Notes: generated by a model from the letters alone, not told the origin. A stretch of DNA of 64,000 nt from Rhizobium sp. NFR07 (GCF_900111905.1 NZ_FOKM01000017.1:1-64000), one strand, 5' to 3'; shown: positions 9,209 through 18,835, counted from the stretch's first letter. A program made the numbers and translations.

Positions 9209-9493
9209 TTGCAGAAGCCTCTTTGTACGTTGGCGATGAGAAGGGCAGATGAACCAGCTGGCGCGCTGAAAGTTGCAAACCCTTCCGCGCCGGCCAAATC
9301 GGCCGGGATTTCGTGTCACCTGGAACAGCCCGTGCGGACGCAATCGTCGTAATGCCAAGGCAAATCCTGGTCCGTGCGGAGGCCTAGGTTTCGAACATAT
9401 TCACGGTTCATGCCAGTCGCGGAGGAACTCGCAGGCGTAAGAGATTTGCGGAGAGCCGTGTGAAGGAGCGTTCCGGTACCCGACGCCGCGGCT

Positions 9494-11446
9494 TCAGTCA
9501 GTCGACCTGCCATGCCCGTGCGCTTCGCTTAGCGCTTGCTGCAGCGCGTCTTGCGAAAACGGCTTTGCAAGACGATGCATATCGCTCCGCACGCCGTCGG
9601 GAAGTTCTGCATAGCCGGTGGCGAGGATAACGGCGACGGCTAGATATTTCTGCAAAACGACTTCCACCAGTTCCGCCCCTGTCATGTGTGGCATTGCGTG
9701 GTCCGATATCAATACGTCAGGCAGTTCCCCATGCTCCAGCAGCATCAGAGCCTCTTGGCCCGACTGCGCCCGCATCGTTGAATGGCCGATGTCTTCCAGC
9801 ATCAGCACTGTATTCATCAACACCAGGGCATCATCATCTACCACCATGACGGTGAGCGGCTCGACCGCAAGATCCGGCGCCGTTTCAGGGTCGGAACTCT
9901 TTGTGTCGTTGAAAGCGTCTGCCAACGCAACGGGCATCCAAAGTTCTGCCGTAGTACCGCAGCCCTGACGAGACTTCAGATTGAGCGCGCCACCTGATTG
10001 CGCGAGAAATCCTTGCACCATTGGCAAACCGAGACCAGTACCTTTTCCGACGCCCTTGGTCGTGAAGAAGGGCGTCATGGCCTGCTCGAGGGTCTTGGCA
10101 TCCATCCCCTCGCCTTCGTCAGCTACTGTTAGACAGACGTAGTCGCCCGCGGGCAGGTCACGGATCTCTTTCGCTTTGACCGCACGCCTGCGACCGCCAA
10201 TCGTTATCGTGCCGCCGCCTGGCATGGCATCGCGGGCGTTGACAACGAGGTTTAGCAGTGCCGTCGCCAGATGGTTGGGATCTGACATTACCATCGGTAA
10301 GCGCAGCGAAAAGGTGGTCGCGATCTCGATCGATCCACCGATCGTCCGCTGAAGCAGGTCGGCCATGCCTTTGACAAGGGCTTGCACGTCGACAGGCTCG
10401 AGCTTGAGCTCCTGCTTGCGCGAGAACGCAAGAAGCCGCTGTGTCAGGGATGCACCGCGTTTGGCGCCCAAGATCGCGTTGTCGATCAATTGGACGACGT
10501 TTTTGCCCTCAACCGCGCGGCGGCGCGCGATCTCAAGACTGCCAAGGATCGCCGTGAGCAGGTTGTTGAAGTCATGGGCGATGCCACCAGTGAGCTGGCC
10601 TACCGCCTCCATCTTCTGTGCCTGGAAAAGTTCCAGCTGTGCCTGTTCAAGCGCCTCTTGCGCGCGACGCTTCTCGGTGATGTCCCGCGTTACTTTCGCA
10701 AAGCCGATCAACGCGCCATCGTCACTTCGGATCGCGTCAATGATCACGTTTGCGAAGAACCGGCTTCCATCCTTGCGAACCCGCCAGCCTTCGCGCTCGA
10801 ACCTGCCTTCAAGGGCCGCAGTTTCCAATGCTACCCGCGGAAGGTCGTCCGCCATGTCCTCTTTGGTATAGAACCTGGAGAAATGCTCACCGATGATCTC
10901 TTCCGGCTCGTACCCTTTGATGCGTTGCGCGCCAGCATTCCAACTTGAGACCTTACCTTCAGGATCGAGCATATAGATGGCATAGTCGGTGACACCCTCG
11001 ACGAGCAGCCGGAATTGCTCCTGGCTGTGCCTGAGGACAGTCTCCGCAACTTTGCGCTCCGACAGGTCGCGGGTGATCTTGGCGAAGCCGAGAAGCTGCC
11101 CTGACGGGTCTCGGATTGCGTCGATGACTACATGCGCCCAGAACCGTTCGCCATCCTTGCGAACGCGCCAACCCTCTGCTTCGAACCTCCCATCCTTAGC
11201 CGCGGTCTTCAATGCCGTCTGAGGCTTACCTGCCTTGCGATCTTCCGGCGTATAAAATCTGGAGAAATGCTCGCCCAGAATTTCCTGCTCGCTATACCCC
11301 TTGAACCGATTAGCGCCGGCATTCCAGCTGCTGACATGACCTTCGGGATCAAGCATATAAATCGCATAGTCGGTGATCGCATCGACGAGCAACCGGTAAC
11401 GCCCCTCCAATAAATTGGATTGGAGCGAGCTTGTATCAGCGGACAT
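9494..11446 (-). CDS. Hybrid histidine kinase: PAS-PAS-HisKA-HATPase-receiver
   Basis: A protein of 650 residues. Two closely similar PAS domains (about 15-130 and 143-260) each contain TDYAIYMLDPEG and GEHFSRFYT. The HisKA phospho-acceptor is His291 (GGIAHDFNN), the ATPase follows to about 520, and a C-terminal receiver carries Asp582 (ISDHAMPHMTG) and the AKPF lysine. There is no membrane segment. The receiver could act as an internal phosphate sink or relay. The ATG at 11446 follows GGAAGGGA. The PAS pair looks like an internal tandem duplication. Confidence 0.92.
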   Translation of the reverse strand: MSADTSSLQSNLLEGRYRLLVDAITDYAIYMLDPEGHVSSWNAGANRFKGYSEQEILGEHFSRFYTPEDRKAGKPQTALKTAAKDGRFEAEGWRVRKDGERFWAHVVIDAIRDPSGQLLGFAKITRDLSERKVAETVLRHSQEQFRLLVEGVTDYAIYMLDPEGKVSSWNAGAQRIKGYEPEEIIGEHFSRFYTKEDMADDLPRVALETAALEGRFEREGWRVRKDGSRFFANVIIDAIRSDDGALIGFAKVTRDITEKRRAQEALEQAQLELFQAQKMEAVGQLTGGIAHDFNNLLTAILGSLEIARRRAVEGKNVVQLIDNAILGAKRGASLTQRLLAFSRKQELKLEPVDVQALVKGMADLLQRTIGGSIEIATTFSLRLPMVMSDPNHLATALLNLVVNARDAMPGGGTITIGGRRRAVKAKEIRDLPAGDYVCLTVADEGEGMDAKTLEQAMTPFFTTKGVGKGTGLGLPMVQGFLAQSGGALNLKSRQGCGTTAELWMPVALADAFNDTKSSDPETAPDLAVEPLTVMVVDDDALVLMNTVLMLEDIGHSTMRAQSGQEALMLLEHGELPDVLISDHAMPHMTGAELVEVVLQKYLAVAVILATGYAELPDGVRSDMHRLAKPFSQDALQQALSEAHGHGRSTD

Positions 11447-11814
11447 AATTTCCCTTCCGAGCCTTGGCGCGAGCCCCCTAAGCCTTGACCGTTCCCAAGA
11501 TAAGTAACGTCCGATTTCGTCAACCCAAGTCTTGGTACGGTAAATGACATTTCTGGTGATCCCTAAATTTGCGCTGGTGTCCTCAGCCACTGCGAACCGA
11601 AAACTCGATGATCTGGAAGATGTCTTGACGGCCTGATCTGGCAGGGCCCGACGAGATTTTATGCGGGGGGGACGGTCGCTCCGTTGTTTACCCCTGGCGA
11701 AGGTAATAACGCCGGTTCACGCAGGTGGTGACTGCTGGTGTTAACCCTGTGCTTGCATCCTCCTGAAAGACGACTTGGAAGCGATGCAGCGATCGTTGGT
11801 ACGGTATTGGACAG
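11447..11814. other. Divergent intergenic region, no gene recognised
   Basis: It separates the hybrid kinase from the DUF892 gene. Short frames here lack binding sites and look like noise. Confidence 0.4.
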
Positions 11815-11840
11815 GGAACCCATCTTTCCCTCGGCAAGTT
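11815..11840 (+). promoter_or_regulatory. EcfG-type promoter (GGAAC-N17-aGTT)
   Basis: GGAAC at 11815-11819 and GTT at 11838-11840, about 37 bases before the DUF892 start. Confidence 0.6.
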
Positions 11841-11877
11841 GACGGGCGACCAGACACCAACCCAAGAGGATAACTCA

Positions 11878-12378
11878 ATGGCTTCCACGAAGACGCTCGA
11901 TGATCTGTTTCTCGACACCCTTAAGGATATCTACTTCGCCGAAAAGCAGATCCTGAAGGCTCTACCCAAAATGGCCCGTGCCGCGCAATCCGAGGAAGGT
12001 AAGGCTGGCTTCCTCCAGCACCGTGATGAAACTCAGGGGCAGATCGAGCGCCTGGAGCAGGTCTTTGAATTGCTGGGCAAAGCCGCGCGCGGCAAAACCT
12101 GCGAGGCAATCCAGGGTATCATCGCCGAAGGCGAAGAGATCATGGAAGAATTCAAGGACAGCCCTGCCCTAGACGCCGGTCTGATTTCGTCGGCTCAGGC
12201 CGTTGAGCATTACGAAATTGCGCGTTATGGCACGTTGATTGAATGGGCCAACCAGCTCGAACTCACCGACGCGGTCCCGTTGTTGCAGGCAAACCTTGAA
12301 GAAGAAGAAGCGACCGATGAGAAGCTGACGCAGTTGGCGAAGTCTTCCGCTAACGCCAAGGGCAAAAAGGCCTCCTAA
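11878..12378 (+). CDS. Ferritin-like DUF892 (YciE/YciF) protein, copy 1
   Basis: A protein of 166 residues that begins with the family signature [20 protein letters not shown]. It continues as a helical bundle with Glu and His residues spaced as in ferritin-like folds ([27 protein letters not shown]). Family members are stress-induced, and their biochemical role is not settled. A near-identical paralogue lies at 23136 (about 22 differences by eye). AGAGGA precedes the ATG. An EcfG-type promoter lies upstream and a hairpin terminator follows. Confidence 0.92.
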   Translation: MASTKTLDDLFLDTLKDIYFAEKQILKALPKMARAAQSEEGKAGFLQHRDETQGQIERLEQVFELLGKAARGKTCEAIQGIIAEGEEIMEEFKDSPALDAGLISSAQAVEHYEIARYGTLIEWANQLELTDAVPLLQANLEEEEATDEKLTQLAKSSANAKGKKAS

Positions 12379-12399
12379 GCCCGAAGAATACGTTCGTCT

Positions 12400-12426
12400 A
12401 GGCCGCCTACGGGCGGCCTTTTCTTT
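12400..12426 (+). terminator. Rho-independent terminator
   Basis: The stem AGGCCGCC / GGCGGCCT has a four-base loop and is followed by TTCTTTT. It lies just after the DUF892 stop. Confidence 0.75.
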
Positions 12427-12440
12427 TGGATGAGGTCCGC

Positions 12441-12737
12441 ATGACCCACTTGGTAGAGATTTTCCTCCCTGTCAGCGTTGATGATGCCCAGTCAAAGATC
12501 GAGGCTGTTCGTCAGGCACTGGTTGACAAATACGGCGGCGCTACTCTCCACATCAACGCTCCTGCTGAAGGCGTGTGGCAGGATGAAGATACAGTTGAGA
12601 GCGACCGTATTGTTGTGGCCGAAGTTATGGCTGAAACGCTCGACATTGCTTGGTGGCGCTCGTATCGGGGCCGACTGGAGGCCACGTTTGATCAGGACGA
12701 GATCCTGATACGGTCGACAGAGATCACCCGTCTTTAA
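12441..12737 (+). CDS. Hypothetical protein (98 aa)
   Basis: An acidic soluble protein that begins MTHLVEIFLPVSVDDAQSKI and has alternating strand- and helix-like segments. GAGG precedes the ATG at 12441. It lies directly after the DUF892 terminator, so it may depend on readthrough. No family was recognised. Confidence 0.65.
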   Translation: MTHLVEIFLPVSVDDAQSKIEAVRQALVDKYGGATLHINAPAEGVWQDEDTVESDRIVVAEVMAETLDIAWWRSYRGRLEATFDQDEILIRSTEITRL

Positions 12738-12923
12738 AGACGTGAATGTCGAAGCGCGCACACACAGAAAAGCTGGCTCGTTCTGTCCGAGCCAGCTTCT
12801 TGTCCACGAGAGCTGCAGGAAGCTGGCGGCTACCTGCGTGCCGACGATGGTCGGTGAGCCAATCATTCCCAGCGCTCGTCGTCAAGCTCGCGACGGGAAG
12901 TGGCTCACAAGGCCATATCTTGG

Positions 12924-13832
12924 TTACTTGTAACCTCTAGCCCGAAGTTCGTCATCACGCGTCACGTGGGTCGTACCAACTGCACCACCAATCCAGGCGG
13001 CGATTGCACCGACAGCCGATGCGACGAAGGCGATGATGGCGCCTGTTGCGATGGTGGTTGCTGCAAGCTGGGCGGCTTCGGTTGCTTGCTTCTTGGCCTC
13101 TTCGACCGACTGACGATACTGGGTTTCGTACTGCTGGACCTGCTGGCGAGCCTGTTCGACCGGAATATTCTGGGCGCGAGCGAGCGCTTCGGACGCGCGG
13201 ATGCGTGCTTCCTCAATCTGAGCCTGGTCGCCCGTCAGCATGGCCTTCATAGAGGCGACAGCAGTATCGCGCAAAGCTGCCGGGTCATTGCCGCCGCTGG
13301 CATCACGAATGCTCTGTTCGATGCCGGCCATTGGATCAGCTGCCGTGGCAATCGAAGGAGCTGCGGTCGTTGCAGCAGTGGCAGCTGTCGAACTAACACT
13401 GGACACGATCCCACCGAGTCCGCTGAATGCGCCGCCGATGATCGCGCCGACCGAGGTCGTCAGGAGATAGACGACGACCAGTGTAGTTACGGCCCATGAA
13501 GCCAAGCCATGAAGCGAACCGGTGGAGCGTAGCGGGCGACCTGAAAGACGGCTTGCTACATAACCACCTGCAAAGGCCGCGATGATGCCGCTGGCCAAGA
13601 ACCAGATCGCGCTCCCGATCGAAAGTGTGCTTGCGGCAGGCGTATCATTGGATGCCGGATCGATAACGGCTGCACCAATGCCAACGCCTAAAAGATTAAG
13701 GAGGATGTGGACGGTGAGGGACAAGGCGACGCCTGCAAAAATCGCGCCCCACGACACCTTGTTATAGGCTGCGTTGAGATATGGATCGGTCGTGCGCGTA
13801 TGCAGCTGCGCGACGGTGACGGGTTCGGTCAT
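12924..13832 (-). CDS. PhnA-like multi-pass membrane protein (302 aa)
   Basis: The protein has at least three N-terminal hydrophobic helices (about 27-50, 70-95 and 110-140), a Gly/Ala-rich loop, a long Glu/Gln-rich helical region (about 160-255) with coiled-coil character, and a last hydrophobic helix (about 258-285). Similar rhizobial proteins carry the name PhnA-like, but no link to phosphonate metabolism is visible. The ATG at 13832 is preceded by GAGGA; a GTG 21 bases earlier is possible. A perfect EcfG-type promoter (cGTT) lies upstream. It probably has an envelope role under stress. Confidence 0.8.
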   Translation of the reverse strand: MTEPVTVAQLHTRTTDPYLNAAYNKVSWGAIFAGVALSLTVHILLNLLGVGIGAAVIDPASNDTPAASTLSIGSAIWFLASGIIAAFAGGYVASRLSGRPLRSTGSLHGLASWAVTTLVVVYLLTTSVGAIIGGAFSGLGGIVSSVSSTAATAATTAAPSIATAADPMAGIEQSIRDASGGNDPAALRDTAVASMKAMLTGDQAQIEEARIRASEALARAQNIPVEQARQQVQQYETQYRQSVEEAKKQATEAAQLAATTIATGAIIAFVASAVGAIAAWIGGAVGTTHVTRDDELRARGYK

Positions 13833-13873
13833 AGCTTTATCCTCGTTGCTCACGGCGGTGTGATTGTGGCAGC

Positions 13874-13898
13874 AACGTGGCGAACTTTATTAGGTTCC
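13874..13898 (-). promoter_or_regulatory. EcfG-type promoter (GGAAC-N16-cGTT, full consensus)
   Basis: On the reverse strand GGAAC is followed 16 bases later by CGTT, 42 bases before the PhnA-like gene. It is one of the best matches in the window. Confidence 0.7.
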
Positions 13899-13951
13899 CT
13901 TGTTTGACGGTTATCCTGACTTTTTCACAAGAGCAGATACGGGAAATCTAT

Positions 13952-14119
13952 TTGAATGAAGGATCGACCGTATTTTACATGATCGAACGCGAGGGCGTAT
14001 GGTTGCCTTGCAAACGATTATTCGGCCGACCCAAGGCTCATACGAATTATCTAACCAGGATTTTTGCCGAACGGGGATACCTTGTCCGAGTGACTGAAAA
14101 CTTATGTCTCTTCAAGTAG
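13952..14119 (+). CDS. Possible small protein (55 aa), uncertain
   Basis: The frame from a TTG at 13952 encodes FYMIEREGVWLPCKRLFG and then HTNYLTRIFAERGYLVRVTE, a natural-looking amphipathic sequence. The alternative ATG at 13979 is also weak. No clear ribosome-binding site or promoter was seen. It may be a remnant. Confidence 0.3.
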   Translation: MNEGSTVFYMIEREGVWLPCKRLFGRPKAHTNYLTRIFAERGYLVRVTENLCLFK

Positions 14120-14704
14120 TATCAAACACCGAATGTCCGTTCTCTCCGCGACGGCGCTCGCAACATATGGCTCTGATCGGCTTGTCGCCGCTAACTCACT
14201 CGATTAACACTACCGTCGTGTGGTCGCAGCTCGTTTCGCCCGGGATCCGCATGAATGTGGAATAAGCACCTGCCACGTTAACCGAAGCGACGTGGACACA
14301 TCTTCGCCGGCCGACGTGACAGCGGGCGTGGTTGTTAGGAACGTGCCCCCAAACCGCGTACCAAAATGGATGAGTGCACGATGGCTTCAGCACCACTTTG
14401 AGAACGAGCCCGATGCAATCAATATTCTCGCCTGATCGATGGGTTCGGCGGCTGTTGTCATGCTGGATGTCAGTTCGTGGAATGCGGCTCCTGAGGCTTC
14501 CAACTGACATTACTGCATAAGCCTCTTCAACAAGACGAGCGAGATAAAAGCCTTCAGCTCGGCAGTTAGCTTCACCTCGCCCCATCGACAACGGCAACGA
14601 TCCCAATTAAGTCAACGGCAAGAACGGGGGCGAAAGCTTGCCGCCTTGTGAAATGTGGCGGAGCCTTCTAGCGTGCGGCAGGGGCAGTTGACGGGAAAAT
14701 ACGA
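14120..14704. other. Intergenic, no gene recognised
   Basis: A 136-codon reverse frame (14196-14606) lacks a binding site and any recognisable domain and was not called. The upstream region of the KaiC-like gene shows no EcfG-type match. Confidence 0.4.
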
Positions 14705-16144
14705 GTGATACACACACTTCCGAGACTTGAAACCGGCATTCCAGGGTTGGACGTCGTGCTGGGCGGCGGGCTGGTAACGAGCGCGTCATACATCCTGCAA
14801 GGCCACCCGGGGGCAGGAAAAACGATCTTCGCCAATCAAATTGCCTTCAGAGCAGCAGAAAGGGGCGTCAAGGTACTTTACGTGACGCTGCTTGCCGAGA
14901 CACACGAGCGGCTCTTTCAGGCGCTTGGAACTTTGGACTTTTTCCAAGCAGGACGTCTCGGCGTCGACGTGACTTATGTGAGTGTCTTCCAGACTTTACG
15001 CGAAGAAGGCCTGTCGGCCGTCGTAAAGCTCATTCGGCAGGAGATTTCGCGCCAGGGAGCCACTCTGCTGGTTTTCGACGGACTGTTGAACGCGCGCGAC
15101 CGAGCTGACACCCAGCTTGATGTCAAAACCTTCGTTGCGGAAGTGCAAAGCCAGGCTGCTTTCGTTGGCTGCACTGTGCTGTTTCTAACGAGCAGCCGCA
15201 TTGAGGAGGAAAGCCCCGAGCACACGATGGTTGACGGGGTTATTGATCTGCATAACGAGCTCAGCGGCGTTCGCGCGGTTCGGCGGCTTCAGGTCAAGAA
15301 ATCAAGAGGGACGGCTGCACTGGGCGGCTACCACCAGTTCGAGATTACGTCCCAGGGTGTCTCGGTATTTCCGCGTATGGAGGCCGTCCTTGCGCATACC
15401 AGCGTCCCTGATCAGGCCCTGCACGGTTCGGTTCCGACGGGAACGCGCGGTTTTGATGCGCTTGTCGGCGGGGGCCTGCCTGAGGGGTCGGTCTCATTAG
15501 TGTTCGGACCATCGGGAAGCGGCAAGACCTCGTTCGGCCTCAATTTCTTGTCACTGGCGACGGAAGATGAGCCGGCGCTGCATTTCGGGTTTTACGAGAC
15601 CACGGCCCGTCTGCGTGCCAAAGCAGCGACGCTCGGTCTGAATCTTGAGGCGCCGATCAACAGCGGTGCGCTTGAGATGCTTTGGAACCCGATGACCGAG
15701 AATCTTCTCGATAAGCTTGGGCACCGACTTCTTGATGCCGTGCGTTCACGCGGAGTGAAGCGGTTGTTGATTGACGGGCTAGGAGGCTTCGAGCGCGCTG
15801 CGGTCTATCAGCCGCGGATGGTCGAATTTTTCGCAGCACTGACAAACGAATTGCGCGCGCTGAACGTTACCACGATTGCGACTTGGGAACTACGCGACCT
15901 GTTCGGACCAACAGTGACTGCCCCGGGATCGGAAGTCTCCAGCCTACTGGATAATCTGGTGATGCTGCGCCATGTAGAAACCGGCTCTCGTTACAGAAGC
16001 ACCATCTCGGTTTTGAAGGTACGCGACCGGCCGTTCGAACCGGTTATCCACGAGCTCGGCTTCGGGCCAAGGGGGATGGAAGTGCGAGTTGCCCTTGAAC
16101 CTGTTGCGGGTGCCGCAACGGGATTAGCGCAGGCGACAGTGTGA
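14705..16144 (+). CDS. Double-domain KaiC-like RecA-family ATPase
   Basis: A protein of 479 residues with two KaiC/RadA-type P-loop domains. Each opens with the TG-x-x-G(L/F)D-GGG signature: TGIPGLDVVLGGGL at residue 10, and TGTRGFDALVGGGL near 246. The Walker A motifs are GHPGAGKT (33-40) and GPSGSGKT (268-275), and the Walker B strands are LLVFDGL and LLIDGLGG. The start is a GTG with a weak binding site. It probably hydrolyses ATP as an oligomer. Outside cyanobacteria such proteins are linked with signalling kinases and receivers, and a receiver gene follows 21 bases downstream. Confidence 0.9.
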   Translation: MIHTLPRLETGIPGLDVVLGGGLVTSASYILQGHPGAGKTIFANQIAFRAAERGVKVLYVTLLAETHERLFQALGTLDFFQAGRLGVDVTYVSVFQTLREEGLSAVVKLIRQEISRQGATLLVFDGLLNARDRADTQLDVKTFVAEVQSQAAFVGCTVLFLTSSRIEEESPEHTMVDGVIDLHNELSGVRAVRRLQVKKSRGTAALGGYHQFEITSQGVSVFPRMEAVLAHTSVPDQALHGSVPTGTRGFDALVGGGLPEGSVSLVFGPSGSGKTSFGLNFLSLATEDEPALHFGFYETTARLRAKAATLGLNLEAPINSGALEMLWNPMTENLLDKLGHRLLDAVRSRGVKRLLIDGLGGFERAAVYQPRMVEFFAALTNELRALNVTTIATWELRDLFGPTVTAPGSEVSSLLDNLVMLRHVETGSRYRSTISVLKVRDRPFEPVIHELGFGPRGMEVRVALEPVAGAATGLAQATV

Positions 16145-16165
16145 ACATGGGAACGTATAGCTAGT

Positions 16166-16540
16166 ATGCCGCTGATCGTCATAGCCGAGGATGAATTCCT
16201 GATCGCTGACGTTCTGGCGATGATGCTGGAAGACGCTGGCTATGAAGTTGCCACAGCAGCTCATGGCAAGGCCGCTTTGGCGCTGGTGAAGGAAAAGCCG
16301 CCGGCGCTCGTCATTACCGATTTCATGATGCCGCTGATGACGGGGCTCGAACTTGCGCAAGCGATGCGCGCTGATGCCGCTCTTTCATCCATTCCCATCA
16401 TGCTTGTGAGCGGCGCGCAGGGAAGCATAGGTCGAGCCCACCCGCACATTTTTGATGTCGTATTGGACAAGCCTTATGAGGAGAAAAAACTCATCTCCAC
16501 CGTTGTCAGCCTCATTGGTAGCGCTCAAGCGCTGGGCTAA
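16166..16540 (+). CDS. Single-domain response regulator, KaiC partner
   Basis: A receiver-only protein of 124 residues: AEDEFLI in the acidic pocket, phospho-acceptor Asp52 (VITDFMMPLMTG), Ser in LVSG and Lys in LDKPY. It is a classical CheY-like receiver rather than FAT GUY. It lies 21 bases after the KaiC-like gene on the same strand, so the two are probably co-transcribed and functionally linked. Confidence 0.88.
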   Translation: MPLIVIAEDEFLIADVLAMMLEDAGYEVATAAHGKAALALVKEKPPALVITDFMMPLMTGLELAQAMRADAALSSIPIMLVSGAQGSIGRAHPHIFDVVLDKPYEEKKLISTVVSLIGSAQALG

Positions 16541-17632
16541 CCTCAATCTTCTAAGGCATTAGACGCGCTCGATGGCGTCTCGCATATCATTGATGCCGAA
16601 TGGTATTTGGAGCACCCTTCCCTCACATTGACTACGGGCTTTCTTCACCTTGAGCTTGCCCGCACCCCCTGCGATCGCAGCGGTTCGTCGTGCTTGAACC
16701 TGTCGTGACACTGCCGAGTTAGATAAACGCTTCAAAGCGTCAGGCGGCAAGCAGACGGCTGATAATCTCGCCGGGCACCTCGGTTGAATGCTCATAGCCG
16801 ATATAACGAAGCTGTTGGTCGTCGTCCTACGAGATCCGGGTCGTCCTTTTTACTCGAGGCATGGTTTAGTCGAGCAGGTTCCGGCGGACACGATACTTAG
16901 TTCAGCTTCAGCTCAGCTCGTGCCCGTCGCGATGCCGGTATGGCGCCAGTTGGCAGAGATCACAAGCGGCCGACCGCCCTTGCGCCATAATCAGCCTGTG
17001 GCGGCCGGCCAGCGGCGCCCTGACTGATGTAACGCATCCCCCCGTCTACGGTCCCTTCACGAGTATACCACGACGCCGAGGGACCAGGAGGTCATCATAG
17101 TCGAGGGTTCAGGTCAGATGGGAAGTGATCTCGCCGGCGCAAGAGTGAAATGAGCGCCCGACAGCCGGCCAAAATGATCTGCAAAAGAAACAAACTCGAT
17201 GATCACGCAGATGAGAGTTCGGACCCGAGAGACGTTACCTCCTGAAGTCGAGGAGGGGGCCGTAGATTGACCTGCTACCTAGCGCCCTCGCAAGTCAAGA
17301 GTGGTCTGAAGAGCTGCCGCGTCTCGACCAATTGAACGGGATTACGGTGGGCAATCGACTTCCCCCACGATGGATACTGGGCGGGCACGCCGGTGCCGCC
17401 ATCCTTCAACTTCTCAACCAAGTTTGAGCCGCTTTTGCCGGATTGAAGCCGTCATCGTCGGAGGTCGGTGTTTAGACCGGAGGCCCTCGCTTACGGTCGC
17501 ATGGGTTAGCGCCACTACTACGCCACTATCGACGGCAGGCTTTCAGCGCCCGGCGCATGGAACACGAAAGAGTTATGGACATTTTCCCGAATGCGATCAT
17601 TCGATCAGAAGTGAAAGTGACGGAGACCACGA
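16541..17632. other. Intergenic, about 1.1 kb, gene remnants at most
   Basis: No intact gene was recognised. On the reverse strand 16740-16862 holds a 41-codon frame that opens MPRVKRTTRIS, hits TAG, and then continues DDDQQLRYIGYEHSTEVPGE to a TGA. This looks like a tiny gene with a nonsense codon. A GGAAC lies at 17566 but its -10 region reads CATT instead of CGTT. Confidence 0.4.
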
Positions 17633-18013
17633 ATGGGCATCTTTGACGGATTTCTGGGACATGGATCCAACGTTGATCCCGTCGACCTGCAGAAGCGGCT
17701 CGAAGGCGTTCTCATCGACGGCGAGACACCAGGCCTCGCGTTTAAAATTATCCGAGACTTCTTCGTGTTCACGCAACACCGGATTATCGTTGTCGATATC
17801 CAGGGAATGACGGGAAGCAAGGTGGACTACATGTCGATCCCTTATCGCTCGATAACGCGGTTCTCGGTCGAGACCGCGGGGACCTTTGATCTGGATTCCG
17901 AATTGAAGATATGGGTTTCTGGCGCCGATCTCCCAATCAGCAAGACCTTGAAAAAAGGATCGGACGTTCGGGGAATACAAAGGGCGCTGGCTTCTGGGAT
18001 AATTCGACCGTAG
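17633..18013 (+). CDS. Bacterial PH-domain protein (PF08000 type)
   Basis: A protein of 126 residues matching the short bacterial PH-domain family. It opens MGIFDGFLGHGS and has the core strands RDFFVFTQHRIIVVDIQG and YMSIPYRSITRFSVETAG, ending with a helical cap. It is cytosolic with no signal peptide, and its ligand is unknown. CGGAGA precedes the ATG. Upstream there is a weak GGAAC...CATT pattern only, so stress control is unproven. Confidence 0.8.
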   Translation: MGIFDGFLGHGSNVDPVDLQKRLEGVLIDGETPGLAFKIIRDFFVFTQHRIIVVDIQGMTGSKVDYMSIPYRSITRFSVETAGTFDLDSELKIWVSGADLPISKTLKKGSDVRGIQRALASGIIRP

Positions 18014-18090
18014 AGCGCCGAAAATCGCGGATGGCGACGAGGCCTAGTGTTGGATTGAGCACCGGTAGCTCGAACGCCATCCATTGGCTC

Positions 18091-18115
18091 GGAACGCACG
18101 ACATTAACAGTGGTT
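18091..18115 (+). promoter_or_regulatory. EcfG-type promoter (GGAAC-N16-gGTT), symmetric site
   Basis: GGAAC at 18091-18095 and GTT at 18113-18115, 146 bases before DUF982. The -10 sits inside GTTCC, so on the opposite strand the same site reads GGAAC-N17-CGTT. Confidence 0.5.
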
Positions 18116-18260
18116 CCGGTCGGAGCCGGTGAACGTATGGGCGCCGCGCTCAAGGTCTTTTGTCGTGGCGACTCCTACTTAAATCGGACAGCCGTCTGGT
18201 TTTAGGATACGTTGCAATTATGCGGGGGCATGCACTCAAACCCTCTAGAAGGGAAATGGC

Positions 18261-18524
18261 TTGAACTCGATCATACCGGTAGGCTTTGGCCTTGAGTGGG
18301 AATTTGTCGTCTTCGTGGAAGATGGACTAAAAGACAGGCCGATTAACGGCCCAAGAGAAGCCTTGAAATATCTTCATGAGGATGTCCGGCTGCAAACCGG
18401 TCGTCCCTACCGAAGCGCGGTAGCAGATTGCAACAATGCCCTCCGCTACCGCCTTGATGCAGAGATCGCGCGGAACTCCTTCGTTGCCGCATATGCCGAT
18501 TATATGGTGAGAAAACGCGGCTGA
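18261..18524 (+). CDS. DUF982 protein, copy 1
   Basis: A protein of 87 residues of a small family common in rhizobia. It has the typical FVVFVEDGLKDRPINGPREA start, then a helical tail with CNNALRYRLDAEIARNSFVAA. The start is a TTG placed after an AGAAGGGAAA motif, because no ATG or GTG fits. The function of DUF982 is unknown. A second copy at 26269 also has an EcfG-type promoter. Confidence 0.8.
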   Translation: MNSIIPVGFGLEWEFVVFVEDGLKDRPINGPREALKYLHEDVRLQTGRPYRSAVADCNNALRYRLDAEIARNSFVAAYADYMVRKRG

Positions 18525-18780
18525 AGGCGATCTCGGACGCGACCGTCGTTGCCTTGATGGAGGCTCGCCGCACGGACAATCATCACCGGCGGGCGGCGCG
18601 CGTGTCCAAATGCGCTCTCGTCAACTTTCTTTGGACAGCTTCTTGCCCAGGGGCGCCTATAGATGGAAAAGCGATGCACTCTGGTTTCGACGACCATAAA
18701 AAAAGCCTCGCCCCGCTCCTTCTTTGCGCAGAAACAAAAGCATCTGCCCTCCTGAGAACGAACCATTCTTGGTGAGCAGC

Positions 18781-18813
18781 AAAGAGGCCCGGTCCAAACG
18801 ACCGGGCCTCTTT
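18781..18813. terminator. Strong bidirectional hairpin terminator
   Basis: A 14-base perfect stem (AAAGAGGCCCGGTC with its complement) and a five-base loop. It ends the reverse-strand gene at 18836 and could also stop forward transcripts. Confidence 0.75.
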
Positions 18814-18835
18814 CGGATTCATAGGTCTAAGACTA

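Noticed and set aside
14196-14606. Reverse frame of 136 codons
   Set aside because: No ribosome-binding site, no promoter and no family-like segment.
17566-17590. GGAAC before the bPH gene as an EcfG promoter
   Set aside because: The -10 position reads CATT rather than nGTT; kept only as a weak possibility.
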